This document shows, one piece after another, positions 32,526 through 42,500 of a stretch of DNA of 51,984 bases. Positions within the stretch are counted from its first letter, which is position 1. Each line of letters opens with the position of its first letter. Source of the stretch: Hydrogenophaga sp. 2FB (GTDB lineage Bacteria; Pseudomonadota; Gammaproteobacteria; Burkholderiales; Burkholderiaceae_C); NCBI RefSeq assembly GCF_005503365.1, contig NZ_SCML01000044.1:1-51984 (forward strand). The letters run 5' to 3'. The notes under the pieces are model-generated. The model did no database searches and had not been told where the DNA came from. It saw nothing but the letters and a program-made list of their open reading frames with translations. The translations under genes were made by a program, and so were the position numbers.

Positions 32526-33641
32526 ATGCTCCGGCCCGACGAGCTGGCGGCCTGGTTGCGCTTGCTGCTCACGCCGGGCGTCGGCCCCGAGTCGGCACGC
32601 AAGCTGCTGGCCGCCTTCGGTTTGCCCGATACGATCTTTGCCCAGCCCGCGTCGGCATGGCAGGCGGTTGTGGGCGCCCGCATGGCGCGTGCGCTTGAGT
32701 CCGAGCCCGAAGACCTCCCGCGCCACCTGGACAGCCTGCTGGCCTGGTTGGCCAAGGACCAGGACCACCACGTCCTGACCTTGGGCGACCCTTTGTACCC
32801 CGCCGAGTTGCTGCAGATGAGCGATCCGCCGCTGCTGCTGCACGTAGTGGGTGACGTTCAGGCGCTGCACCACACGCGCCGCCTGGCCATCGTGGGCAGC
32901 CGCAACCCGACCCATCAAGGCGCCGCCAACGCACTGCAGTTTGCGCAAGCGCTCAGCCAGGCCGGTGTCTGCGTGGTGTCGGGCATGGCCCTGGGTGTGG
33001 ATGGCGCGGCCCACGAGGGTGCATTGCAAGGAGGCAGCCCCACGGTGGCCGTGGTGGGTACGGGTCTGGACCGTGCCTATCCCAAACGCCATCTCGAACT
33101 GGCCCGCCGCATCGCCCGACAAGGCGCGATCGTGAGCGAGTACTTGCTGGGCACGCCACCGCTGCCCGAGAACTTCCCGCGGCGCAACCGCATCATCGCC
33201 GGCCTCTCGCAAGGCACGCTGGTGGTCGAGGCGGCGGTGCAATCGGGCTCGCTCATCACGGCCCGCCTGGCTGCCGAACAGGGGCGCGAGGTGTTCGCCA
33301 TTCCCGGCTCCATTCATGCACCCCAGTCGCGCGGCTGCCATGCGCTGATCCGCCAGGGCGCCAAGCTGGTCGAATCGGCCCAGGACATTCTGGAAGATCT
33401 GCGCTTCACCACACCGCTGGCAGGTGGCTTGGCCGCTGCGCATAACAACGACAGCAGCGACACGTCCGACGAGGACGCTCTGCTGCAGGCCATGGGTCAT
33501 GACCCCGTAAGCCTGGACGCACTACAAGCCCGCACCGGCCTGAGCACGGCACACTTGCAGGCGCGTTTGCTCGAACTTGAGTTGCAGGGCGACGTGGGCC
33601 GGCTGCCAGGGGGTTTGCTGCAGCGGCAAGCCCGCAGCTGA
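32526..33641 (+). CDS. dprA: DNA-processing protein DprA
   Basis: A 371-residue protein. An N-terminal helical region (LAAWLRLLLTPGVGPESARKLL) precedes the Rossmann-like DprA core: RLAIVGSRNPTHQGAANAL, VVSGMALGVDGAAHEGAL, TVAVVGTGLDRAYPKRH, FPRRNRIIAGLSQGTLVVEA and EVFAIPGSIHAPQSRGCH. A C-terminal winged-helix-like DML1-type domain follows. DprA loads RecA on incoming single-stranded DNA during transformation. ATG 32526 is chosen; a TTG at 32508 overlapping the LysM stop would add six residues. Confidence 0.94.
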   Translation: MLRPDELAAWLRLLLTPGVGPESARKLLAAFGLPDTIFAQPASAWQAVVGARMARALESEPEDLPRHLDSLLAWLAKDQDHHVLTLGDPLYPAELLQMSDPPLLLHVVGDVQALHHTRRLAIVGSRNPTHQGAANALQFAQALSQAGVCVVSGMALGVDGAAHEGALQGGSPTVAVVGTGLDRAYPKRHLELARRIARQGAIVSEYLLGTPPLPENFPRRNRIIAGLSQGTLVVEAAVQSGSLITARLAAEQGREVFAIPGSIHAPQSRGCHALIRQGAKLVESAQDILEDLRFTTPLAGGLAAAHNNDSSDTSDEDALLQAMGHDPVSLDALQARTGLSTAHLQARLLELELQGDVGRLPGGLLQRQARS

Positions 33642-33663
33642 GCCTGGCGGCGCGAACCGCCGT

Positions 33664-36057
33664 TCAGTTCAACAGACGCTCAGGGTTGGCCTCCAGCTTG
33701 GCCATGGCATCGCGCGTGGCGCGCACCGTGAGCGCCTCTTCCTCGGTAGGCACCAGCAGGCCAGCCTGCAGGTAGGAAGCCACGCGCATGGACTGGATCA
33801 GGAAACAACGCCCGCCGTTGGTTACGAACAGGTAGAGCTGGCCTCGCTCGCTGCGCCAGGCCAGTTGCACGCTGTTGAGCCGGCCATTGTGGTCGAGGCC
33901 GAACCATGAACCGATCTGCAATTCCACCGCCCACGCGCGCATGGCTTCGTTGGGCTGGCTGCCGCCCTGGTTGATGACCTCGATGTTGCTGGCGTCCACA
34001 CCCGTGATCATCTCGATGCTCTCGGTGTCCAGATCGATGTCGCCCATGCCGTTGGCCGGCAGGTAGTCTTCCAGGTTGGCCAGGCGATCGGACAGGTTGT
34101 CCAGGCTTTCCTGCGAAATCGCTTCGGTGCGCGACATGAAGGCGTCGGCCAGCGTGTCGCTGACCGATTTGATGTGCTGGTCCTGCAGCGCGCTCGGAAA
34201 ACCCAGCATGCCCATGCCCTGGCGCAGGCGCTGCAGCAGGCCAGGCAGTTGCTGGATCACGCGCGCCCGGTCGTTGCGGTTGGGCTTGGCACTGGCGGCC
34301 CACAACAAGTCGGAGGCTACCTGCTTCAGCGCGGTGGTTTCCTCGTGCCGCAGACCGTGCTTCACGCTGGCCACCGCGAGCACGTCCACCCAGACCTTGA
34401 ACAGGAAGTCGCGCACCTCGTCGCGCACGGGCACGTCGTCGAGCAGCTTGCGCAACTCGATGGTGTATTGCACCGACAGGGTTTCCTTCTGTTCGACCTG
34501 CTGCGCCACGCTGACGAAGCGGCTGGCGCTGCCTTGTTCGCTGAGGTAGGTTGAGAGGAATTTCTGGAACTCGTCGAACACCAGCTGGAACACGCGCCGC
34601 CCGGTTTCGGGGTACTGCTCGATCACCTGCACCACGCGCTTGATCTCGGACTCCAGCGCGGTCGAACTCACGTTCGATTCGAAGCCCATGACACACGAAC
34701 CCATGCGGTCGATCAGGCGGCGCGCCGGGTGCTGCAGGGCACTGAAGAACTCGGGCTCGGCCAGGGCCACGCGCAAGACCGGAATCTGCAGGCGCGCAAA
34801 CCAGACCCGGACACTGGGGGGAATGCGCTCTTCGGCCAGGATGCTCTGGAACATCAGCGCCACCACCTCGATGGTGGCTTTCTCGGTGGATGTGCTGGCG
34901 GCCTGCTTGAGTTCGGCGGTTCGCTGGCGCATCGACGAAGCGAGTCGTTCCACCTGCGCAGCATCCACATAGACCGCACCGCTCTCCGAGACGCCTGTCG
35001 CATACAGCCCCGCCCCCATGCTGGGCGAAGCCACCTGCTGCTGTATGGCCTGCTGCAAGCGGGGCGAGGGCGGCAGCACCTGGGTGGCTTCAAAATCGCC
35101 ACCGACCTTGTCGATCAGCATGCGCTTGAGCCGTCCGACCACCCCTTGGGCGCGCATGCGTGCGCGCGCCAATGGCGACGTACCGGTCATCATCCGCGTC
35201 TCGTCGTGCACCCCGATGCCGGACGAGGGCGCGCTGGCGCGGCCCATGTCGCTGCCCATACCGGAACCCAGGCCGGAAGCGCTACCGGGGACGGACCCCA
35301 TGCCCGAAGGCCAGCCGGCGCTGTTCGAATGGGCGTCTGCCGTGACCGGGCGCATGCCGGGCGCCGAGGTATCTCGCCTCGGCACAGGGGGCACCGCGCT
35401 CCGGCTTCCCGGCACGCGCTTGACCAAGGCCTGCAGATCGATTTCCTTCATCACGCCGCTGGCCACGAGAAACTCGTTGGCGGCTTTGTAGGCGTCATGC
35501 AGCTTGCTGGCCAGCAGGGGGGCGAGTGCTTCCTGCACCAGCGTCCAGGCCTCGCGCGACATGTGCGCGTCCAGCCACTGATCGACCAGGATGCGCGCGG
35601 TCACGTCGGGCAACAGGACGTCGCCGCGCGGCAACTCCTGACGGCCCTCGAGGTGCTGGATGCGCAGGCGAAGTTCGTTGAGTTCGGTGGACGATTTGTC
35701 GAGCACCTGCATGGCCAGGCGCGAGGCCAGGATCTGGTCGTCGATTGCGCCTTCGGCCACGAGTTCGAGCTGACCCGAGACGCTGGAAGGGCTGCCCGAG
35801 TTGGAGAAGCGCGGCAGCAGCGTGCGCTGCAAGGACTTGCGGCTCTGGTTGAGCCAGGTCGTCTGGTTCTTCTGGAATCCGGACCAGGCGTCACGGCGCG
35901 CCTGCGTGTCGCGCGCCGGGCCTGCCTGGTCGAGGATGGACGTCAGGCGCGTGTCGCAGGCCTTGACGAGTTCGGGAAGCGCCCGACCCACGTGAACCAC
36001 GAAGAGTTCACGTGCCTGCTTGGCCAGGGATGAAACGTGCTGATCGGGTGGCGACAC
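33664..36057 (-). CDS. DUF1631-family protein
   Basis: A 797-residue soluble, mostly helical protein of the DUF1631 family, whose function is unknown. A low-complexity linker rich in Gly, Ser and Met (about 240-285, e.g. GLGSGMGSDMGRASAPSSG) separates an N-terminal region from the long C-terminal domain. The C terminus contains a PilZ-like stretch (AVELQIGSWFGLDHNGRLNSVQLAWRS-like), which could bind cyclic di-GMP, but the RxxxR motif is not evident. Start is GTG 36057; CATACT lies 9 nt upstream and there is no Shine-Dalgarno sequence. Convergent with dprA. Confidence 0.8.
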   Translation of the reverse strand: MSPPDQHVSSLAKQARELFVVHVGRALPELVKACDTRLTSILDQAGPARDTQARRDAWSGFQKNQTTWLNQSRKSLQRTLLPRFSNSGSPSSVSGQLELVAEGAIDDQILASRLAMQVLDKSSTELNELRLRIQHLEGRQELPRGDVLLPDVTARILVDQWLDAHMSREAWTLVQEALAPLLASKLHDAYKAANEFLVASGVMKEIDLQALVKRVPGSRSAVPPVPRRDTSAPGMRPVTADAHSNSAGWPSGMGSVPGSASGLGSGMGSDMGRASAPSSGIGVHDETRMMTGTSPLARARMRAQGVVGRLKRMLIDKVGGDFEATQVLPPSPRLQQAIQQQVASPSMGAGLYATGVSESGAVYVDAAQVERLASSMRQRTAELKQAASTSTEKATIEVVALMFQSILAEERIPPSVRVWFARLQIPVLRVALAEPEFFSALQHPARRLIDRMGSCVMGFESNVSSTALESEIKRVVQVIEQYPETGRRVFQLVFDEFQKFLSTYLSEQGSASRFVSVAQQVEQKETLSVQYTIELRKLLDDVPVRDEVRDFLFKVWVDVLAVASVKHGLRHEETTALKQVASDLLWAASAKPNRNDRARVIQQLPGLLQRLRQGMGMLGFPSALQDQHIKSVSDTLADAFMSRTEAISQESLDNLSDRLANLEDYLPANGMGDIDLDTESIEMITGVDASNIEVINQGGSQPNEAMRAWAVELQIGSWFGLDHNGRLNSVQLAWRSERGQLYLFVTNGGRCFLIQSMRVASYLQAGLLVPTEEEALTVRATRDAMAKLEANPERLLN

Positions 36058-36066
36058 AATGTGTGC

Positions 36067-36072
36067 AGTATG
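36067..36072 (-). promoter_or_regulatory. -10-like hexamer CATACT upstream of the DUF1631 gene
   Basis: On the minus strand CATACT (36072-36067) lies 9 nt before the GTG start. It resembles the -10 and supports a very short leader for this gene. A -35 was not convincing. Confidence 0.35.
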
Positions 36073-36107
36073 ACACGGTTGACACTAAGGTTTACCGGCG
36101 AGGACCC

Positions 36108-36136
36108 CGAACATCCCCTCTGCGATCGGATGTTCG
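36108..36136. terminator. 9-bp hairpin after secF
   Basis: CGAACATCC (36108-36116) pairs with GGATGTTCG (36128-36136) around an 11-nt loop, starting 3 nt after the secF stop codon. There is no T-run on either side, so it may stabilise the secDF mRNA or assist termination rather than form a classical intrinsic terminator. Confidence 0.45.
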
Positions 36137-36139
36137 CGC

Positions 36140-37093
36140 TTATACGACAGCACCCGCGTTCGGGTCGTCCGGGTCACCCTCGTTCTTCGTGCCGGTCTTG
36201 ACCAGGTCTTCGCGCTTGATCCCCAGCCACATGGCCATGGCCGCGCCAACAAACACGGATGAGTAGATGCCGAAACAGATGCCGATGGTCAAGGCCAGGG
36301 CGAAATAGAACAGCGTCGGGCCGCCAAACAGCAGCATCGACAACACCATGGCTTGCGTGGAGCCGTGGGTAATGATCGTGCGGCTGATCGTGGAGGTGAT
36401 GGCGTGGTCGATCACCTGTTGCGTGCTCATCTTGCGCTGGCGCCGGAAGGTCTCGCGGATCCGGTCGAAAACAACGACCGACTCGTTGACCGAATAACCC
36501 AGCACGGCCAGCACCGCCGCCAGCACCGCCAGCGAGAACTCCCACTGGAAGAAGGCAAAGAAGCCCAGGATGATGATCACGTCGTGAAGGTTGGCGATGA
36601 TGGCCGACACCGCGTACTTCCATTCGAAGCGAAACGCGAGGTAGATCATGATGCCCACGATCACCAGCCCCAGAGCCAACAGGCCATTGGTGACCAGCTC
36701 CTGGCCCACCTGCGGGCCCACGAACTCGGTGCGGCGCAGCTCCACGGCGGGGTTCTGCGCTTTCAGGGCCGCCAGCACCGTTTCGCTCTGCTGACCCGAC
36801 GACTTGCCGGCCTGCACCGGCAAGCGCAGCAGCACGTCGCGCGAAGTGCCGAAGTTCTGCACCGGCACGTCGGCGTAGCCCAATGACTCGATGACCTTGC
36901 GCACCGACTCCAGGTCGGCCGGCTGTTCGTAGGCCACCTCCATGACGGTGCCGCCGGTGAACTCGACCGACAGGTGCAGGCCGCGCGTGGTCAGGAAGAA
37001 GACAGCGGCGATGAAGGTGATGAAGGAGATCGCGTTGAGCAACAACGCGTTCTTCATGAACGGGATGTCGCGGCGGATGCGGAAGAATTCCAT
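36140..37093 (-). CDS. secF: Protein translocase subunit SecF
   Basis: A 317-residue inner-membrane protein, normal length. Helix 1 is at about 17-35, followed by a periplasmic P1 region containing VEFTGGTVMEVAYEQP and the segment ELRRTEFVGPQVGQEL. Five further helices carry the family motif GYSVNESVVVFDRIRE and DHAITSTISRTIITHG. SecDF uses the proton motive force to pull substrates out of SecYEG on the periplasmic side. It follows secD by 15 bp. Confidence 0.96.
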   Translation of the reverse strand: MEFFRIRRDIPFMKNALLLNAISFITFIAAVFFLTTRGLHLSVEFTGGTVMEVAYEQPADLESVRKVIESLGYADVPVQNFGTSRDVLLRLPVQAGKSSGQQSETVLAALKAQNPAVELRRTEFVGPQVGQELVTNGLLALGLVIVGIMIYLAFRFEWKYAVSAIIANLHDVIIILGFFAFFQWEFSLAVLAAVLAVLGYSVNESVVVFDRIRETFRRQRKMSTQQVIDHAITSTISRTIITHGSTQAMVLSMLLFGGPTLFYFALALTIGICFGIYSSVFVGAAMAMWLGIKREDLVKTGTKNEGDPDDPNAGAVV

Positions 37094-37108
37094 GGCGTGG
37101 GGTCCTGA

Positions 37109-38986
37109 TCAGTCGGCTTTGGCTGCGGGGCTCTGCGCGCCGTCGGGGCGCCAGACCGTGCCAATGGAAACGGTCTTGAGCTTCTTCTGGCGGCCATACC
37201 AGAGGTTGACCACACCGCGCGAGAAGAACACCGACGAGAACATGCTGGTGACGATGCCCAGGCAGTGCACCACGGCAAAGCCGCGCACCGGGCCCGATCC
37301 AAAAATCAGCAGCGCGATGCCGGCGATCAACGACGTCACGTTGGAGTCCAGGATGGTGGACCACGCGTGGTCATAGCCAGCATTGATCGCCGTCTGCGGC
37401 GACGAGCCCCGGCGCAACTCCTCGCGGACGCGCTCGTTGATCAGCACGTTGGAATCGATCGCCATGCCGAGCGCGAGCGCCATGGCGGCGATGCCGGGCA
37501 GCGTCAACGTGGCCTGCAGCATGGACAGCAGCGACACCAGCAACAGGACGTTGAAGCCCAGCGCGATGCTGGAGAACACGCCGAACAGCGCGTAGTAGAG
37601 GCACATGAACACGACGATCGCGATGAAGCCCCACAACACGCTGTGGAAGCCCTTGGTGATGTTCTCGGCGCCCAGGCTTGGTCCGATGGTGCGCTCTTCG
37701 ATGATTTCCATCGGCGCGGCCAGCGAGCCGGCGCGCAGCAGCAGCGCCGTGTCATTGGCCTCGACCGTGGTCATGGCGCCCGAAATCTGCACCCGGCCGC
37801 CACCGATTTCGCCACGGATCACCGGCGCGGTGACCACCTCGCCACGGCCCTTCTCGAACAGGATGATGGCCATGCGCTTGCCGACGTTTTCGCGCGTCAC
37901 ATCGCGGAACACGCGTGCGCCCTTGGCATCCAGCGTGAGGTGCACCGCGGCTTCCTGGGTCTGGCTGTCGAAGCCCGCCTGGGCATCGGTCAGGTTTTCG
38001 CCGGTGAGCAGCACTTCGCGCTTGACGACCACGGACTGGCCACCGCGTTCGGGGTAACGCTCCGCGCCGAAGGGCACGGGGCCGGTGCCGCGCGCGGCCG
38101 CCTGCGCCTCCATGCTTTCGTCCACCATGCGAATTTCCAGCGTGGCGGTGCGGCCCAGGATGTCCTTGGCCTTGGCCGTGTCCTGCACACCCGGCAGTTG
38201 CACCACGATGCGGTCGGCGCCCTGCTGCTGGATCACCGGCTCGGCCACGCCGAGTTCGTTGATGCGGTTGTGCAGGGTGGTGATGTTCTGCTTGAGCGCC
38301 TGGTCCTGCACGCGCCGCGCGGCCTCGGGGCTGATAGTGCCCAACAGGCGGAAATCGGCTGTCTCGGTGACCTGCAGGTCGGGGAACTGGGTGCGGATCA
38401 GGTCGCGCGCGGCGCCCAGGGTCTGGGCGTCACCCGCTCGCAATTCAATGGTTTGACCGTTGCGGTTGATGCCGCCGTGGCGCAAGCCCTTTTCGCGCAG
38501 CGCGGTGCGCAGGTCCGTGGCCAGCACGTCGGCGCGGCGCTGCAGGGCGGCCTGCATGTCCACCTGCAGCATGAAATGCACGCCACCACGCAGGTCCAGG
38601 CCGAGGTACATGGGCGAGGCGCCCAGGGAGGCCAACCAGGCCGGGGTGCGGGGCAGCAGGTTCAGCGCGACCACATGGCTGGGGTCGGTCGGGTCGGCGT
38701 TGAACGCTTTTTCCAATGCGTCGCGGGCCTTGAGCTGGTCGTCGGTGCTGTTGAAGCGGGCCTTGACCGAGTTGGCGTCGAGCTGGATCAGCGGGCTCTG
38801 GATGTTCTGCGCCGCCAGCGCCTGCTCGACACGGGTGACGGTGGCTGTGTCGACGCGCACCGTGGACCGGGCGGCCGACACTTGCACGGCGGGCGACTCC
38901 CCGAACAGGTTGGGCAGCGCATAGAGCGCACTGACGAGCAGGACGACCAGAATGATCGCGTACTTCCACAGCGGATAACGGTTCAT
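37109..38986 (-). CDS. secD: Protein translocase subunit SecD
   Basis: A 625-residue inner-membrane protein. Helix 1 (about 8-26) precedes a large periplasmic region with LGLDLRGGVHFMLQVD and VVQLPGVQDTAKAKDILG. The membrane domain has LRAGSLAAPMEIIEERTIGPSLG, ALALGMAIDSNVLINERVREE (including the conserved Asp of the proton path) and the last helices. ATG 38986 begins MNRYPLWKYAIIL. Middle gene of yajC-secD-secF. The usual upstream neighbours tgt and queA are absent here. Confidence 0.96.
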   Translation of the reverse strand: MNRYPLWKYAIILVVLLVSALYALPNLFGESPAVQVSAARSTVRVDTATVTRVEQALAAQNIQSPLIQLDANSVKARFNSTDDQLKARDALEKAFNADPTDPSHVVALNLLPRTPAWLASLGASPMYLGLDLRGGVHFMLQVDMQAALQRRADVLATDLRTALREKGLRHGGINRNGQTIELRAGDAQTLGAARDLIRTQFPDLQVTETADFRLLGTISPEAARRVQDQALKQNITTLHNRINELGVAEPVIQQQGADRIVVQLPGVQDTAKAKDILGRTATLEIRMVDESMEAQAAARGTGPVPFGAERYPERGGQSVVVKREVLLTGENLTDAQAGFDSQTQEAAVHLTLDAKGARVFRDVTRENVGKRMAIILFEKGRGEVVTAPVIRGEIGGGRVQISGAMTTVEANDTALLLRAGSLAAPMEIIEERTIGPSLGAENITKGFHSVLWGFIAIVVFMCLYYALFGVFSSIALGFNVLLLVSLLSMLQATLTLPGIAAMALALGMAIDSNVLINERVREELRRGSSPQTAINAGYDHAWSTILDSNVTSLIAGIALLIFGSGPVRGFAVVHCLGIVTSMFSSVFFSRGVVNLWYGRQKKLKTVSIGTVWRPDGAQSPAAKAD

Positions 38987-39067
38987 GAAAGACCTTGGCG
39001 GTGCGTTGCCGGAGGCGTCGCGAAACCGGTATTGCCGGGCCACTGACGCCGCCCCTTCAGGGGAAAG

Positions 39068-39089
39068 CGGGCTGGCATCAGCCAGCCCG
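39068..39089. other. Strong hairpin between yajC and secD
   Basis: A perfect 9-bp stem, CGGGCTGGC paired with GCCAGCCCG, around an ATCA loop, lies 12 nt after the yajC stop in the 115-bp gap before secD. A second short inverted repeat, CCCC TTCA GGGG (39052-39063), follows in the direction of transcription. There is no T-run. It may set the ratio of YajC to SecDF by mRNA processing or partial termination. Confidence 0.5.
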
Positions 39090-39101
39090 TGCGGGGGTTG
39101 C

Positions 39102-39422
39102 TTACTTGATCGTGCCCTTGGGCAGCACTTGCACGACAGCGGAGCGTTGCATCTGGACCTCAACGCCGGTCGCAAGTTCCACGCTCACGTAAATCTCGCC
39201 GATCTTGGACACCTTGCCCAGGAAGCCGCCCGCGGTGACGACTTCGTCGCCCTTGGCCAGTGCCGACACCATAGCCTTGTGTTCCTTCTGGCGCTTGAGC
39301 TGGGGGCGGATCATCACGAAATACAGCACCACGAACATCAGCACCAGGGGCAACATGCCCAGCAGGGTGGATTGGGTGTCGCCACCGGCAGCGGCTTGGG
39401 CGTAAGCGGAGGAAATGAACAC
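39102..39422 (-). CDS. yajC: Preprotein translocase subunit YajC
   Basis: A 106-residue single-pass membrane protein. The hydrophobic helix at about 20-38 (LLGMLPLVLMFVVLYFVMIRP) is followed by the family's QLKRQKEHKAMVSALAKGDEV and a small beta-rich cytoplasmic domain (VVTAGGFLGKVSKIGE). It associates with SecDF. Start is GTG 39422 (MFISSAYAQA when initiated), with GGAG 6 nt upstream; a TTG at 39434 is a poor alternative. First gene of yajC-secD-secF. Confidence 0.9.
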   Translation of the reverse strand: MFISSAYAQAAAGGDTQSTLLGMLPLVLMFVVLYFVMIRPQLKRQKEHKAMVSALAKGDEVVTAGGFLGKVSKIGEIYVSVELATGVEVQMQRSAVVQVLPKGTIK

Positions 39423-39541
39423 GGGGGTCTCCAACAGGTTCGGGGATCACAACAATGCCGAGAGCCCGGGGCGTCAGAAGGCGCCGCCGGGCACTCAGGG
39501 CTCAACCCGGGATTGTATGCCGGGGGGTGTGATCCGGCCGA

Positions 39542-42500
39542 TCAGGCGGCGCGGGCCAAACTGAGGGCCGCCGCGGGCTGGCGCCACTGCTGCAGCAAGC
39601 CCTCGCGGCGGTTGCGCGCTGCGGCAAGGTGGCGCTCCTTCACGTGGCCGTAGCCCCGGATCTGCTCGGGGATGCCGGCGATCTCCACTGCCAGGGCATG
39701 GGTCTCGGGCGTCAGGCCGGCCAGCAGCATCTCGATGTCGGCGCGGTACTCGCCGATCAAGGCGCGTTCGGTGCGGCGCTCTTCGGTGCGGCCGAAGATG
39801 TCCAGAGCAGTACCGCGCAGCCACTTGAAGCGCGCCAACACCTTGAACACGGTGAACATGGACGGTCCGAAGGGTTGCTTGATCAACTCACCACGCTCGT
39901 TCTTTTTCGCGATCAACGGCGGCGCCAGGTGCAGCTTGAGCTTGAAGTCGCCCTCAAACTGGCTCGCCAGGCGCGCATGAAAGGCCGGGTCGCTGTGCAG
40001 GCGCGCCACTTCGTACTCGTCCTTGTAGGCCATGAGCTTGAAGAGGTAGCGCACCACCGCCTCGGTCAGCGCGGTCTTGCCCAGCGGCTGCTCGGCCGCG
40101 CGCACGCGCTCCACGAATGTGCGGTACTGCGCGGCGTAAGCGGCGTTCTGGTAACCCGTTAGAAACTCGACCCGGCGTGCGATCAGCTCGTCGAGCGAAT
40201 CGCGCTTTTTGAACTGGATCACCTGTTCGCCGCTGCCGCCGGCCTTCTGGCACAGCGCCATCACAGCCTGCGGGTTGTGCGCGGCACGGCGGCCCCATTC
40301 GAAGGCGGCCTTGTTTTTTTCGACCTGCACCGCATTGAGCTCCATGGCACGCAGCAGCGCGTCCAGGCCGAGTGGCAGCCAGCCCTTTTGCCATGCGTAG
40401 CCCAGCATCATCGGGTTGGTGTACAGGCTGTCGCCCATCAGGCGCGTGGCGGCGGTCTCGGCGTCGAACGTGCCCACGGCATCCACGCCCAGGCTGTGCG
40501 TGAGCGCGTCCACGCACTCCTGTGCGGGGTTCTGCCAGTTGGCGTTCTTCACGAAAGCCGCGGTGGGCGGCGCGCTCGTGTTGAGCGCCACGTGCGTGCG
40601 TCCCGCGCGCAGGCGTTGCCAGGTTTCCTTGTGGGCACTGACGATCGGATCGCAGCCGATGACCAGGTCGGCCGAGGCGGCCGAGACGCGCGTGGTGCGG
40701 ATGTCATCCTGGCGAGCGCCGATCAACACGTGGCTCCAGGTCGCACCGCCCTTTTGCGCCAGGCCCGCCGCGTCCTGCGTGACGATGCCCTTGCCTTCGA
40801 GGTGCGCGGCCACACCGAGCAACTGGCCGATGGTGATGACGCCCGTGCCGCCAACACCGGCCACGATCACACCCCACGCTTCCGCGCCCAATGTGGGCAA
40901 CACGGGCATGGGCACAGCACCACCGGTCCACTCCAGCTTGGCACCGCCCTTGTCCTTCTTGCGCAGTTGCCCGCCTTCGACCGTCACAAAGCTGGGGCAG
41001 AAGCCGTTCAGGCAAGAGTAGTCCTTGTTGCATGTGCTCTGGTTGATGGTGCGCTTGCGGCCGAACTCGGTTTCCAGCGGCTCCACCGAGAGACAGTTGG
41101 ACTGCACGCCGCAATCGCCACAGCCCTCGCACACCAGCTCGTTGATGACCACGCGCTTGGCGGGGTCGACCAGCGTGCCGCGCTTGCGGCGGCGGCGCTT
41201 CTCGGTGGCGCAGGTCTGGTCGTAGATGATGACCGTCGTGCCCTTGATCTCGCGGAACTCTTTCTGCACCGCGTCCAGCGTGTCGCGGTGCAGGATCGCG
41301 ATGCCTTCGGGCAAGCCTTTCACATCCTCGTATTTCTCGGGCTCGTCGGTGACGATGGTGATTTTCACAGCGCCTTCGGCACGCATGCTCTGCGCGATCT
41401 GCACCACGCTGTGCCCCTCGGGCCGCTCACCCACCTGCTGGCCGCCGGTCATGGCAACCGCATCGTTGTAGAGAATCTTGTAGGTGATGTTCACACCCGC
41501 TGCGATGCTCTGGCGAATCGCCAGCAAACCGCTGTGGAAGTAGGTGCCGTCGCCCAGGTTGGCGAACATGTGCTGGTCGTGGCTGAACGGCTGTTGGCCG
41601 ATCCAGGGGACGCCTTCGCCGCCCATCTGGGTGAAGCCCACGGTGTCGCGGTCCATCCAGATCGTCATGAAGTGACAGCCGATGCCGGCCATCGCGCGCG
41701 AACCTTCGGGCACGCGGGTGCTGGTGTTGTGCGGGCAGCCCGAGCAGAACCAGGGCTGGCGCTCGGCACCGGCCACGCCCTGCGTGAGCAAGGTCTGCAT
41801 CGACTGCTCTTGCGCGGTCAGGATCGCGAGCTGCGCGTCGATGCGCGCCATCACGTCCTCGGGCACCTGGCCCATCTTCTTCAGGCGCCGCGCAATCGCG
41901 CGCGCGATGATGGCGGGCGACAGATCGGCGTTGGCGCGCAGCAAGGTGTGGGCGCTGGGGTTGGGCATGGACCATTCGCCACCACTGAAGTCACCTTCCA
42001 CTTCATCGAACTTGCCCAACACGTTGGGTCGCACGTCCGGGCGCCAGTTGTAGAGCTCTTCCTTCAGTTGGTACTCGATGACCTGGCGCTTCTCTTCCAC
42101 GACCAGAATCTCACGCAAACCGGTCGCGAACTCGCGCGTGGTCTGCGCTTCCAGCGGCCAGACCACCGACACCTTGTGCAGACGCAAACCGATGCGCTGG
42201 CAGGTTGCGTCATCCAGCCCCAGGTCCAGCAAGGCCTGGCGCGTGTCGTTGTAGGCCTTGCCGCTGGCGATCACACCCAGACGGTCGTTGGGCCCGGCGA
42301 TCACGTTGTGATTGAGGCGGTTGGCGCGCACGTAGGCCAGCGCGGCGTACCACTTGTAGTCGAACAGACGCGCTTCCTGGTCTAGCGCGTGGTCGGGCCA
42401 GCGGATGTGCAGGCCACCCGGGGGCATGTCGAACTCGGGAATGACGATCTTCACGCGATCGACGTCGATCTCGGCTGTAGCGCTGGACTCGACGATCTCC

